Origin: CAVVYJ01 sp963752495
Lineage (GTDB): Bacteria > Pseudomonadota > Gammaproteobacteria > Burkholderiales > Methylophilaceae
Length of the DNA stretch: 64,000 nt
Direction: 5' to 3'
NCBI GenBank assembly: GCA_963752495.1
Contig: CAVVYJ010000002.1
Span: forward strand, 496,001-560,000
Part shown: one piece after another, positions 1 to 9,594 of the stretch
How positions within the stretch are numbered: the first letter of the stretch is position 1
How the letters are laid out: each line of letters starts with the position of its first letter
Program-made: the position numbers and the translations under genes
The notes under the pieces: model-generated
Databases searched by the model: none
What the model was told of the DNA's origin: nothing
Seen by the model: only the letters and a program-made list of their open reading frames with translations

Positions 1-769
1 TATTTGAATGCGCGCAGTACGCTAAAAACTTTGCTTGATTTGAACGTTATTCCGATTATTAACGAGAATGATACGGTGGTGACCGAAGAAATCCGCTTTG
101 GCGATAACGATACGCTGGCCGCGCTGGTGGCGAATTTAATCGAAGCCGACGCGCTGGTAATTTTGACTGATCAGCAAGGCTTGTATTCAGCCGATCCGCG
201 CAAAGATAAAGACGCGAAATTTATTAATTTTGAAAGTGCAGGCAACGTTGAGTTGGAAAAAATGGCGGGTGGCGCGGGTAGCAATGTTGGCACAGGCGGC
301 ATGCTGACTAAAATCCTTGCTGCCAAACGTGCAGCCAGCAGCGGCGCGCATACCAGTGATAGCCTCGGGTCGCGAAACAGATGTTTTAATTCGCCTCAAT
401 CTAGGCGAGGCGATTGGTACACACCTTAAAGCCTCTCAAATGAAAACGCTCGCAAAAAAACAATGGCTGGCTGATCATTTGCGCACAGGCGGCAAGCTGG
501 TGCTGGACGATGGCGCAGTGAAAGTGCTGAAAACGGATGGCAAAAGCTTGCTAGCAATTGGCGTGGTGGATGTGCAAGGCAGTTTTGAACGTGGCGATGT
601 GGTGGCTTGTGTGGATGCGGACGGTAGCGAGATTGCGCGTGGCATTGTGAATTATAATTCGCAAGAGGCGGCGCGCATTATGCGCAAAGCCAGCAGCGAA
701 ATCGAGAAAATTCTGGGTTATGTAGAAGAGTCTGAATTGATTCACAGGGACAATCTAGTCTTGCTTTAG
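1..769 (+). CDS. proB: Glutamate 5-kinase, 3' part (frameshifted)
   Basis: Phosphorylates L-glutamate, the first step of proline synthesis, in the cytoplasm. The gene enters from the left edge, so roughly the first 110 residues are missing. Visible are the kinase-core motifs NENDTV and GDNDTL, the LTDQQGLY stretch and GTGGM, then a C-terminal PUA domain with a YNS motif and a HRDN ending as in E. coli ProB. The frame breaks at about 352-356: removing the A at 355 joins GAHT to VIASGRETDV, as the family requires. This is probably a sequencing error. proA lies far away (36120-37379), so proB and proA are not one operon here. The stop codon sits inside a perfect hairpin. Confidence 0.93.
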
Positions 770-809
770 CAAGACTAGATTGCGGCGTAGGCTAACCTTT
801 AGGTTAAGC
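751..809. terminator. Two hairpins over and after the proB stop codon
   Basis: A perfect 14-bp stem (751-764 with 769-782) closes on a TTTA loop and contains the proB TAG stop at 767-769. A second, slightly imperfect stem follows (GCTAACC 791-797 with GGTTAAGC 802-809), again with a TTTA loop. Neither has a clean T-run on the plus strand. They probably end or attenuate proB transcription before purE, and a factor-dependent or processing role is also possible. Confidence 0.5.
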
Positions 810-855
810 GAAGCGGCCGAAGCCACAACTTAATGCTAGAATTTAGAAAGAAATT

Positions 856-1356
856 ATGGCGAAAACTAAACCTTTAGTTGCAATCATTATGGGCTCTGAC
901 AGCGATTGGCCCACCATGACGTACGCTGCACAAATGTTGGCAGATTTCGGGGTGTCGTATGAGGCCAAGGTTGTTTCTGCGCATCGTACGCCGGATTTGA
1001 TGTTCGAGTTTGCCGAAAATGCAAAAAACGAAGGGTATCAAGTCATCATTGCAGGGGCAGGCGGCGCGGCGCATTTGCCCGGCATGGTCGCGGCAAAAAC
1101 CACATTGCCAGTGCTTGGCGTGCCAGTTAAGACCAGTAACATGCAGGGTTTAGATTCACTGCTCTCAATTGCGCAAATGCCAAAAGGTATTCCAGTGGCG
1201 ACTTTTGCAGTTGGCGATGCCGGCGCGGCCAATGCAGCTTTGTTTGCGGTTTCTATTTTAGCGAATCACGATGCAAATTTGGCGCAAAAGCTTGCCGAAT
1301 TTCGCGCCAAACAAACTGTAAAAGTGCAAGCAATGGAGTTGGGCAATAAACCATGA
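856..1356 (+). CDS. purE: N5-carboxyaminoimidazole ribonucleotide mutase
   Basis: Converts N5-CAIR to CAIR in purine synthesis, using the product of the adjacent purK. The protein is 166 residues, the usual class I PurE size. It has the N-terminal GSDSDW phosphate-binding motif, SAHRTPD with the catalytic histidine, and the glycine-rich AGAGGAAHLPGM segment. The start follows a purine-rich AGAAAG stretch. Its end overlaps the purK start by an ATGA, so the pair is translationally coupled. Confidence 0.97.
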   Translation: MAKTKPLVAIIMGSDSDWPTMTYAAQMLADFGVSYEAKVVSAHRTPDLMFEFAENAKNEGYQVIIAGAGGAAHLPGMVAAKTTLPVLGVPVKTSNMQGLDSLLSIAQMPKGIPVATFAVGDAGAANAALFAVSILANHDANLAQKLAEFRAKQTVKVQAMELGNKP

Positions 1357-2510
1357 AGAAAACTATGATCAGCGCACCAGCGATGCTGGGCATGCTTGGT
1401 GGCGGTCAGTTAGGCCGTTTTTTTGTGATTGCTGCGCATGAAATGGGTTACCAAGTGACCGTGCTGGATCCGGATAAAAATAGCCCAGCTGGAAAAATTG
1501 CGGATGTACATCTTTGTGCGAACTATGAGGACAAGGACGCGCTTGCACAGATGGAAAAAACTTGTGCAGCAGTGACGACAGAATTTGAGAATGTACCAGC
1601 AAAAACTCTGGAAAAACTGGCTGAAAGCCTTACTGTGCGGCCTTCGGCAGCTAGTGTGGCGATAGCTCAGAATCGCGTGTTAGAAAAGAATTTTATTAAA
1701 GATGCCGGTTTGCCTGTCGCGCCATTTGTAGTGATTAATCAAGCGACTGATTTGCCGGAAGACGATAGCGATTTGTACCCGGCGATTTTGAAAGTCGCGC
1801 GTTTTGGCTACGACGGCAAAGGCCAAGCGCGTGTAAAAAATCAAGCAGAAGCAGCAAAAGCGTTTACAGAGTTTAAGCAAGAAGTGTGTGTGTTGGAGCA
1901 AATGTTACCACTCGACTTGGAAGTTTCAGTCGTGCTGGCCCGCGATGCCGAAGGACACATTGCGAGTTTTCCGACCGCAGAAAATAGTCATTTGAATGGT
2001 ATTTTGGATGTTAGTATTGCGCCAGCACGGTGCAGTGAGATTGTTAAGGCTAATGCGCAGGAACTAGCCAAGAAACTCGCAGCCAAGCTCGATTATGTCG
2101 GTGTGTTAGGGGTTGAGTTTTTTCTGGTTGGCAAACAACTATTGGTAAACGAAATCGCGCCACGCCCGCATAATTCTGGCCATTATACGATTGACGCTTG
2201 TGTCACTAATCAGTTCGAACAGCAAGTTCGCGTGATGGCGGGTTTGCCATTGGGAAGCCCAAGTTTGCATAGTGATGCTGTCATGGTAAATATTTTGGGC
2301 GATAGTTGGTTTGCCGGAGCAAAAAACACCGCTTTGGAACCCTTATGGAATAAGGCGCTTAGCCATGCCAATTTAAAGCTTCATTTATATGGAAAGCATG
2401 AGCCTCGCAAAGGTCGCAAAATGGGGCACTTTACGGTGATTGATAAGAATTTAAAAACTGCACTGAATATTGCCAAAATCGCGCGTGGCGAGTTGCATAT
2501 TGGTGAGTAA
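1353..2510 (+). CDS. purK: 5-(carboxyamino)imidazole ribonucleotide synthase
   Basis: ATP-grasp enzyme that carboxylates AIR with bicarbonate and ATP to give N5-CAIR, the PurE substrate. At 385 residues it is of normal length. The N-terminal LGGGQLGR dinucleotide-like loop is followed by the ATP-grasp core (KVARFGYDGKGQ, LEQMLPLDLEVSV) and the metal and ligand segment VNEIAPRPHNSGHYT. It is coupled to purE through a 4-bp overlap and is followed by a strong bidirectional terminator. Confidence 0.97.
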   Translation: MKKTMISAPAMLGMLGGGQLGRFFVIAAHEMGYQVTVLDPDKNSPAGKIADVHLCANYEDKDALAQMEKTCAAVTTEFENVPAKTLEKLAESLTVRPSAASVAIAQNRVLEKNFIKDAGLPVAPFVVINQATDLPEDDSDLYPAILKVARFGYDGKGQARVKNQAEAAKAFTEFKQEVCVLEQMLPLDLEVSVVLARDAEGHIASFPTAENSHLNGILDVSIAPARCSEIVKANAQELAKKLAAKLDYVGVLGVEFFLVGKQLLVNEIAPRPHNSGHYTIDACVTNQFEQQVRVMAGLPLGSPSLHSDAVMVNILGDSWFAGAKNTALEPLWNKALSHANLKLHLYGKHEPRKGRKMGHFTVIDKNLKTALNIAKIARGELHIGE

Positions 2511-2524
2511 GAGATTTAGGTAAT

Positions 2525-2554
2525 AAAAAAGCCTCGCATTTGCGAGGCTTTTTT
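2525..2554. terminator. Bidirectional terminator, purK / rpsT
   Basis: Perfect inverted repeat: A6-GCCTCGCA, loop TT, TGCGAGGC-T6. The A-run on one side and T-run on the other make it an intrinsic terminator for the convergent genes purK (plus) and rpsT (minus). Confidence 0.9.
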
Positions 2555-2580
2555 ATTTTTATTAAGTTACTCAGCAGACT

Positions 2581-2991
2581 TTATTCTGCTTTTTTGGCTT
2601 TTGGCGCTGCTTTAGGTTTTGCTGCAGCTTTCGGTGCTGCTGCTTTTGCCGGTGCAGCTTTCGCTTTAGCTGCTGCTGGTTTTGTTTTAGCTGCTTTTGC
2701 TTCTTTTTTCACGCCTGCTACAGAATCGCCTTTCATGGCTTTAATCGCATCGCTCAGACGGCTCTTATGGCGCGCGGCTTTGTTTTTGTGGATGATTTTT
2801 TTATCTGCAATGCGGTCAATCACACTGACATTTTCAGCATAAGCGGCGGCAGCAACTGCTTTGTCGCCTGTTTCTACAGCTTTAATTACTTTTTTAATTG
2901 CAGTACGCAAAGTTGAGCGCAATGCGGCGTTGTGCGCGTTAACTTTGACGGATTGGCGCGCGCGTTTGCGTGCTTGTGCGGTGTTTGCCAT
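2581..2991 (-). CDS. rpsT: 30S ribosomal protein S20 with long Ala/Lys/Pro tail
   Basis: Primary 16S rRNA-binding protein of the small subunit. Residues 1 to about 86 are a normal S20: the N-terminal MANTAQARKRARQ, the helical AAIKKVIKAVE-type core and the NKAARHKSRL segment. The usual S20 length is about 87 residues, but this one has 136. The extra 50 residues are almost only Ala, Lys and Pro, resembling a histone H1 tail and probably disordered and RNA-binding. The start has an AGGAAAAAG ribosome site and a good promoter upstream. The tail is in frame with no sign of indel and ends at the terminator. Confidence 0.95.
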   Translation of the reverse strand: MANTAQARKRARQSVKVNAHNAALRSTLRTAIKKVIKAVETGDKAVAAAAYAENVSVIDRIADKKIIHKNKAARHKSRLSDAIKAMKGDSVAGVKKEAKAAKTKPAAAKAKAAPAKAAAPKAAAKPKAAPKAKKAE

Positions 2992-3039
2992 GTGTGCTTT
3001 TTCCTAGTGCTTTTGTCTGTATTAAATACGAAGCCGCGT

Positions 3040-3068
3040 ATATTAGTGTTTTTTAACACTTTTTGCAA
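3040..3068 (-). promoter_or_regulatory. Sigma-70 promoter of rpsT
   Basis: On the minus strand TTGCAA (3063-3068), a 17-bp spacer and TAATAT (3040-3045) form a near-consensus promoter about 50 bp upstream of the rpsT start. The spacer carries a perfect AGTGTT-tttt-AACACT inverted repeat (3045-3060, plus-strand reading). Confidence 0.7.
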
Positions 3069-3151
3069 GAACTAAACTCAATTTGTCTGCAAGAAAAAAC
3101 CGCATCATAGCGTGTTAAAATCACGGCATTCTATGAAACTGCTTACTATCC

Positions 3152-4697
3152 ATGAATCTCCTTAAAGTCCTTGCCGGCGTAGGTAGCATGACATTCTTGT
3201 CGCGCATCTTGGGTTTTGTGCGCGATACGCTAATTGCGCGCATGTTTGGCGCGGGTTTGGCGACAGATGCATTCTTTGTAGCATTTAAAATCCCCAATCT
3301 GTTACGGCGAATTTCTGCAGAAGGTGCATTCAGTCAGGCTTTTGTGCCGATTTTGTCGGAATACAAAGCCAAACGCACACAGGCTGAAACCCATGCGCTA
3401 ATCAACCATGTGTCGAGCCTGATGGGAATTTTTCTGGTTATTGTGACCATACTGGGAATGCTGGCTGCGCCTTTGATTGTTGGGGTAACAGCGCCGGGTT
3501 TTGTGAAAGATGCAGACAAAATTCCAGCTTACTGTTGAACTGTTGCGAATCACTTTCCCTTATATTTTCTTTGTATCTATGGTTTCGCTCGCCGGGGGTG
3601 TGCTCAATACTTACAGCAAGTTTCAAGTACCCGCATTTACACCGGTCTGGCTAAATGTCTCATTTATTGTGGCGTCACTCTTAATTGCGCCGTACTTTAA
3701 TTACTCTATTAAGGTGCTGGCTTGGGCTGTTTTTGTTGGAGGCATATTGCAGTTAATTTACCAGTGGCCTTACCTACGCCAGCTTGGTTTGCTGCCTAGG
3801 TATGAATTGAATTGGCAAGATGAGGGCGTAAAGCGCATTATGAAGCTGATGCTGCCGGCGATATTTGGCGTTTCTGTCGCGCAAATTTCTATTGTGCTCA
3901 ACAATATTTTTGCTTCTTTCCTGCAAACGGGTAGCGTGTCATGGCTGTATTACGCCGATAGGTTGATGGAATTTCCCACAGGCGTTCTGGGTGTGGCTTT
4001 GGGTACGATTTTGTTGCCCAGTCTATCCAGATCTTTTGCTGAAAAATCAGACGGTGAATATAGTTTGTTACTCGACTGGGGTTTGCGTTTAACTTTTTTA
4101 CTGGCAGCGCCAGCTGCTGTTGCTTTGGCGGTGTTGTCAGAGCCGTTGGTGGCGAGCCTCTTTCATTATGGAAAGTTTAGTGTAACTGATGTGCGAATGA
4201 CTGAGCAGGCGGTGACGGCTTATAGCGTGGGCTTGCTCGGGCTTATTTTAGTGAAAGTGTTAGCCCCAGGTTTTTATGCGCGGCAGAATATTAAAACGCC
4301 GGTCAAAATTGCTATTTTTACATTGCTCTTAACGCAAGCAATGAATCTGATTTTTGTTGTAGGCCTTGATTATCGCCACTGGGGCTTGGCACTGGCCACA
4401 GGTATTGGCGCGTGTGTCAATTCTGGCTTGCTGTATTACCAATTACGTCGTCATCAGGTGTATCAGCCGCAATCAGGCTGGTGGATGTTTTACTTAAAAT
4501 TAGTCATAGCACTGATATTAATGGCGCTTGCTTTGCGTTATATCGCCGCGTTGGCGGGCGATTGGATGCAACTTAAAACAATGTCAAAACTGCTATGGAT
4601 TAGCGTTTTAGTAGTGGCTGGCGCAATGGTATATTTTGCCGCGCTATGGTTGTTGGGTTTCCGCCCCAAAGATTTTAGTAAACGTATTAGTGTTTAG
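3152..4697 (+). CDS. murJ: Lipid II flippase MurJ (frameshifted)
   Basis: Moves lipid II across the inner membrane for peptidoglycan synthesis. The MATE/MOP-family hallmarks are visible: N-terminal SRILGFVRD, the FKIPNLLRR-SAEGAF segment, and many membrane helices over a corrected length of 514 residues (E. coli MurJ is about 511). The frame breaks at the AAAA run 3518-3521. One A fewer joins FVKDAD directly to KFQLTVELLRITFP. Because murJ is essential, a homopolymer sequencing error is by far the simplest reading. It heads a plus-strand block with ribF, ileS and lspA. Confidence 0.93.
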
Positions 4698-4714
4698 GTT
4701 GAGAATGTAGGCGC

Positions 4715-5611
4715 ATGCAGGTTTTCCGTCATTTTCCGTCACAAGCTAGTGAGCCACTGGCGCTAGCAATTGGCAATTTCGATGGCATGCACTTGGGTCA
4801 TCAGGCCTTATTGAAAAGATTGGCAGTTGCTGCAGAAACAAAAAAATTAATTCCATCGGTGATGACATTTGAGCCACATCCGAGAGAGTTTTTTTCACCA
4901 CAAAACGCACCGGCGCGCCTGACAACTTTACGTGAAAAGCTGGAGTATTTTGCTGAAGCTAATATTCAAAAAGTGTTTGTTTGCGCCTTCAATCAAAAGT
5001 TTGCGCAAATAACTGCGCAAGATTTTATGCTTGAAATACTTCGTGGCAAATTAAACGCAAATACAATTTTGGTGGGTGAGGATTTTAAGTTTGGTGCAAA
5101 ACGAGCTGGCAGTGTGGATGATTTTCGTGTGCATCATTTCGATTTAATTAGTTTGTCACAAGTAAACTTTGGTGAAGTGCGTGTATCTAGTACATTGGTG
5201 CGTAATGCGCTTGCTGCAGGAGATTTAGATACGACTTTGCAACTCCTGGGGCGGCACTACAGTATTAGCGGTAGAGTGGTGCATGGCGCTAAGCGGGGTC
5301 GTCAGTTAGGTTTCCCTACTGCAAATATTCATATGCGCCACGAGCGGCCTGCGCTAACGGGTGTTTATGCGGTAAAATTGGATGGTTTACCAAGTGTGGC
5401 TAATTTAGGTGTGCGGCCTACGATTGAAGGTGTGCCGAAACTGTTGCTTGAAGTGCATGTGCTTGATTTTGATAGTGATTTATATGGTCGCCACGTGCAT
5501 GTGCAGTTTTTGAAAAAATTGCGCGATGAAATGAAGTTTGAAAATTTAGATGCATTAAAAGCGCAAATTGCCAAAGATGTAGCAATTGCCAAAGAATATT
5601 TTAAGAAATAA
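4715..5611 (+). CDS. ribF: Bifunctional riboflavin kinase / FAD synthetase
   Basis: Makes FMN from riboflavin and then FAD. The N-terminal nucleotidyltransferase domain shows GNFDGMHLGHQ and TFEPHPREFF. After VRVSSTLVRNAL comes the C-terminal riboflavin kinase domain with GRQLGFPTANI and GVYAVKL. At 298 residues it is close to the family size. It stands between murJ and ileS, the common proteobacterial order, and only 3 bp separate it from ileS. Confidence 0.96.
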   Translation: MQVFRHFPSQASEPLALAIGNFDGMHLGHQALLKRLAVAAETKKLIPSVMTFEPHPREFFSPQNAPARLTTLREKLEYFAEANIQKVFVCAFNQKFAQITAQDFMLEILRGKLNANTILVGEDFKFGAKRAGSVDDFRVHHFDLISLSQVNFGEVRVSSTLVRNALAAGDLDTTLQLLGRHYSISGRVVHGAKRGRQLGFPTANIHMRHERPALTGVYAVKLDGLPSVANLGVRPTIEGVPKLLLEVHVLDFDSDLYGRHVHVQFLKKLRDEMKFENLDALKAQIAKDVAIAKEYFKK

Positions 5612-5614
5612 AAC

Positions 5615-8466
5615 ATGACAGACCAAAATAAACCAGACCAAGAGTCTAAATATAAATTAAACCTGCCTGAAACGCCTTTCCCCATGCGGGGTGACTTGGC
5701 AAAGCGTGAACCCGCTTGGCTAAAGGCATGGCAAGATAAAAAACTTTACGAACGCATTCGCAAGGCTCGCAAAGGCGCAAAAAAATTCATTCTGCATGAC
5801 GGCCCGCCGTATGCCAATGGCGATATTCATATTGGTCATGCCGTTAATAAAATCTTAAAGGACATCATTATAAAATCCAAAACCATGAGTGGTTTTGATG
5901 CGCCTTATGTGCCGGGCTGGGATTGCCATGGATTGCCGATTGAGCTTGTTGTCGAGAAAAATCACGGCAAAAATATCGACCCCGCCAAGTTTCGCGAGCT
6001 TTGCCGCGCCTATGCTGCAGAGCAGGTAGAAAAGCAAAAGAAAGACTTTATTCGCTTAGGCGTGTTGGGTGATTGGGATCATCCATACTTAACGATGGAT
6101 TTTAAAACTGAAGCCGACATCATGCGCGCGCTCGGCGAGATCTATAAAAATGGCTATCTTTATCAAGGCAGCAAGCCCGTGCATTGGTGCGTGGATTGCG
6201 GCAGCGCGTTGGCGGAAGCTGAGGTGGAATATGAGGATGTGAATTCGCCTGCGATTGACGTGGGGTTTAAGGTTGTTGATAACGCGGCATTAAGCAAGGC
6301 GTTTGGAGTTGAAGTGGTAGGTAGAGCTTATGCAGTGATTTGGACAACCACACCGTGGACATTGCCAGCTAACCAAGCAGTTAGCGTAAATGCTGAATTG
6401 GATTACGATTTAATTAAAACCGACAAAGGTTTGTTGATTTTAGCGCACGACTTAGCGGAAACCACGCTAAAAAGATATGGCTGGAAGGCACGTCCCTATT
6501 GGCTTGTGCCAAAGGTACTATGTTAAAAGGTTTGCAACTACAACATCCTTTCGACAACCGCCAAGTGCCAGTAATTTGTGGTGACCATGTGACGACCGAT
6601 GCGGGTACAGGCTTGGTGCATACCGCTGCCGCTCATGGTAACGATGACTGGCTGGTGATGAAAGCTAATTACCCTAATGAAAAACCACGTATTTTAATGG
6701 GCGGCGATGGAAAGTTCTTTAATAGCGATTTGGTGGAGCTTGAAGCTATTCGCGGCCTAACGCGCCAAGAAGCGAATAAAGTGATTCTCACCACGATGCA
6801 GGATAACGGCACGCTGCTCGCCAGCGCGCGCTTGAACCATAGTTTTCCGCATTGCTGGCGCCATAAAACACCGCTGATGCAGTTGGCGACACACCAATGG
6901 TTTATTGGCATGTATCAAGAAGATGCTGTTGGCATTAGCTTGCGTGAATATGCAAATAAAGCGGTGGATTCCACAGCGTTTTTCCCGAGCTGGGGCAGAG
7001 CCCGTCTTGAAGCGATGATTAAAAATCGCCCTGATTGGTGCGTTTCACGCCAGCGTAATTGGGGCGTGCCGATGCCATTTTTTGTGCATAAAGAAACGGG
7101 TGAGCCGCATCCGCAAACTGTGGATTTGCTAGAGGCCGCTGCGTTGTTAGTAGAACAAAGTGGCGTTGAAGCATGGTTTAGTTTGGATGAAGGTGCCTTC
7201 CTGCAGACCAATACCAATGCGGCTTGCCGTGATAATTCTGGCGCAATCAATAATCAATACAAAAAAGTGACTTATACGTTGGACGTTTGGTTTGATTCGG
7301 GTGCAACGCATGCTGCCGTATTGAAGCGCAGGCCGGAGCTTAATTTTCCTGCAGATTTGTACTTAGAAGGCTCAGATCAGCATCGCGGCTGGTTTCAGTC
7401 TAGCCTTTTAACAGGTTGTGCCATTGATGGCCGTGCGCCTTACGAAGCGCTTTTAACACATGGCTTTGTGGTGGATGGCAGCGGCCACAAAATGAGTAAA
7501 TCCAAAGGCAACGTGGTTGCGCCGCAAAAGGTGATGGATACTTATGGTGCTGACATTCTGCGTTTGTGGGTGGCGAGTACCGATTACTCCGCAGAGCTAA
7601 CGATTAGCGACGAAATTTTAAAACGTGTGGCAGATAGCTACAGAAAAATTCGCAACACCTTACGCTTTTTATTGGCTAATTTGGCCGATTTTGATGCAAG
7701 CAAAGACCTGCTGCCAGTTGATGATTGGCTTGAAATTGACCGTTATGCACTACATTTGACCGAGCAATTGCAAACTGGCGTTTTAGCAGATTTCGAGCGT
7801 TACGAATTCCACTTGGCGATGCAAAAGTTTGTCGGTTTCTGTAATGAAGATTTAAGTGGGTTCTATCTGGATATTTTGAAGGATAGACTTTATACAACGG
7901 GTGAAACTTCGCATGCACGTCGCGCAGCGCAAAGCGCCCTGCATCATATCACGCATGCCTTGATGCGATTGATGGCACCGATTTTAAGCTTTACTGCAGA
8001 TGAAATTTGGCAGACTTTAGGCTTGAGTTTGGACGAAACCGTATTTACGGAAATATGGTACAAACTGCCCGAACATGGCTTAACTAAAGCAAGATTAAAC
8101 GCTTGGCAGGCAGTGGTTAATATGCGTGGTAATGCGGCAAAAGAGATTGAAGTGTTGCGCGCAGAGGGTAAAGTAGGCTCGTCATTGCAAGCTGAGCTCG
8201 ATATTTATGTATCATCTGATACTTTTGAAGCGCTAGATGGATTGGCGGATGACTTGCGTTTTGCAATGATTACCTCAAGTGCAAAAGTGCATAAAGTTAA
8301 AAATGATAAAGAACAAAAAATTGTAGTGAAGGCCAGCGCACACAAAAAATGCGATCGCTGCTGGCACTACCGCGCCGATGTAGGTGCTGACCCAGCGCAT
8401 CCGCATATCTGCGGCCGTTGTGTCAGCAATTTATTTGGTAAAGGTGAGCCACGCAAATATGCCTAA
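5615..8466 (+). CDS. ileS: Isoleucyl-tRNA synthetase (frameshifted)
   Basis: Charges tRNA-Ile. The corrected length is about 950 residues, normal for bacterial class I IleRS. HIGH-type motif DIHIGHAVNK lies near the N terminus, the CP1 editing domain with TTTPWTLPANQA follows, then GSDQHRGWFQSS and the KMSKS loop in GHKMSKSKGNVV. The C-terminal zinc finger has two Cys pairs (CDRC and CGRC). The frame breaks at about 6482-6485: adding one G restores YGWEGTSLLACAKG. Essential gene, so probably a sequencing deletion. Its stop overlaps the lspA start by 8 bp. Confidence 0.95.
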
Positions 8467-8926
8467 TCTTTATAAATGGTTTGGCATTAGCGCTGCTATT
8501 GTTGCGCTCGACCTTTTAACCAAAAGCATGGTTCAAAAGGCATTTCAACTGGGGGATCATTTAACGGTAACAAGCTTTTTTGATTTGGTGCGATTTCATA
8601 ATGAAGGTGCGGCATTCAGTTTTTTGGCAGATGCGGGTGGCTGGCAAAAATGGTTTTTCACAAGTGTTTCAATTGTGGCTGTTATCGTAATTAGTTATCT
8701 ATTAAAAAAGCATCAAGATCAAAAACTTTTTTGCTTTGGCTTGGCCTTAGTATTAGGTGGCGCAATCGGTAATTTATACGACAGAATCACCTTGGGCTAC
8801 GTGGTGGATTTTTTGTATTTTCATCTTAACGATAATTACTTCCCGGCTTTTAATGTAGCGGATAGCGCGATTTCTGTAGGTGTTGGTATTTTATTATTGG
8901 ATAGTTTTAAACAAACAAAAACCTGA
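8459..8926 (+). CDS. lspA: Lipoprotein signal peptidase (signal peptidase II)
   Basis: Inner-membrane aspartyl protease that cleaves prolipoproteins after lipidation. 155 residues with four membrane helices. The catalytic Asp pair is in GNLYDRITLGYVVDF and FNVADSAIS, both intact, and FHNEGAAFS is the other family motif. I choose the ATG at 8459, inside the end of ileS, because the family starts just before the first helix. A longer reading frame extends upstream but would add only a translation of ileS sequence. Confidence 0.96.
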   Translation: MPNLYKWFGISAAIVALDLLTKSMVQKAFQLGDHLTVTSFFDLVRFHNEGAAFSFLADAGGWQKWFFTSVSIVAVIVISYLLKKHQDQKLFCFGLALVLGGAIGNLYDRITLGYVVDFLYFHLNDNYFPAFNVADSAISVGVGILLLDSFKQTKT

Positions 8927-8927
8927 T

Positions 8928-9575
8928 ATGCCTGACTGGAAAAAACTGATTGAGGGAAAAATTGCCTTAGCAAAAAGGGGCAACAAGCCCAGCAAACCCA
9001 GCACCGATGAACGTGTGCCACCAGGTCAAAAATTAGTGACCAATTTCCCGATTCTTGATCTAGGAATTTTGCCGGATATCAATAAAAACAATTGGTCGCT
9101 ACGTATTTATGGTTTGGTAGAGAATGAAATTAAACTCAACTGGGAAGCCTATCAAGCCTTGCCGCAGATTACCGATGTATCGGACTTTCACTGTGTAACG
9201 CGTTGGAGCAGGCTGGATATGGATTGGCAGGGCGTTTCAGCACGTGAGCTTCTGATGCAGGCTGCACCAAAGGCAGAGGCAAAGTTTGTAACCATGTACG
9301 GTTATGATGGATATACCACCAACTTGCCGCTAGAAGCCTTGCTGGATGAAGATGTGATCATTGCGCATAGCGTGTTGGGTTACCCGCTCACAACTGCGCA
9401 TGGCGGCCCTGTGCGCATGGTGGTGCCAAAACGCTATGCTTGGAAAGGCGCCAAATGGCTGAAAGCTATTGAGCTACACGAGCATGACAGGCGCGGTTTT
9501 TGGGAAGAGCGTGGTTATCACAATGAAGCTTTTCCGTTTTTAGAACAACGATTTTCGGCCGACGAAGAAATCTAA
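8928..9575 (+). CDS. Sulfite-oxidase-like molybdopterin oxidoreductase
   Basis: About 215 residues matching the small stand-alone Moco domain of the sulfite oxidase family (COG2041, YuiH type). The SDFHCVTRWS segment carries the cysteine expected to bind molybdenum, followed by a DMDWQG stretch and the conserved GYTTNLPLE and HGGPVRMVVPKRYAWKG motifs. There is no Tat or Sec signal and no heme domain, so it is probably cytoplasmic, with unknown substrate. The ATG two bases after the lspA stop is the likely start. No molybdenum cofactor genes are nearby. Confidence 0.85.
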   Translation: MPDWKKLIEGKIALAKRGNKPSKPSTDERVPPGQKLVTNFPILDLGILPDINKNNWSLRIYGLVENEIKLNWEAYQALPQITDVSDFHCVTRWSRLDMDWQGVSARELLMQAAPKAEAKFVTMYGYDGYTTNLPLEALLDEDVIIAHSVLGYPLTTAHGGPVRMVVPKRYAWKGAKWLKAIELHEHDRRGFWEERGYHNEAFPFLEQRFSADEEI

Positions 9576-9594
9576 TTTTGAGGCCTAGGCGTTT

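Noticed and set aside
2540..2842. Plus-strand ORF of 100 codons, hydrophobic and Ala-rich, across rpsT
   Set aside because: It is the mirror of the Ala/Lys codons of the S20 tail, has no ribosome site and begins inside the terminator.
5615..8466. Split ileS as two real genes or programmed frameshifting
   Set aside because: There is no slippery site, the second part would start from a TTG without a ribosome site, and all catalytic motifs need one chain.
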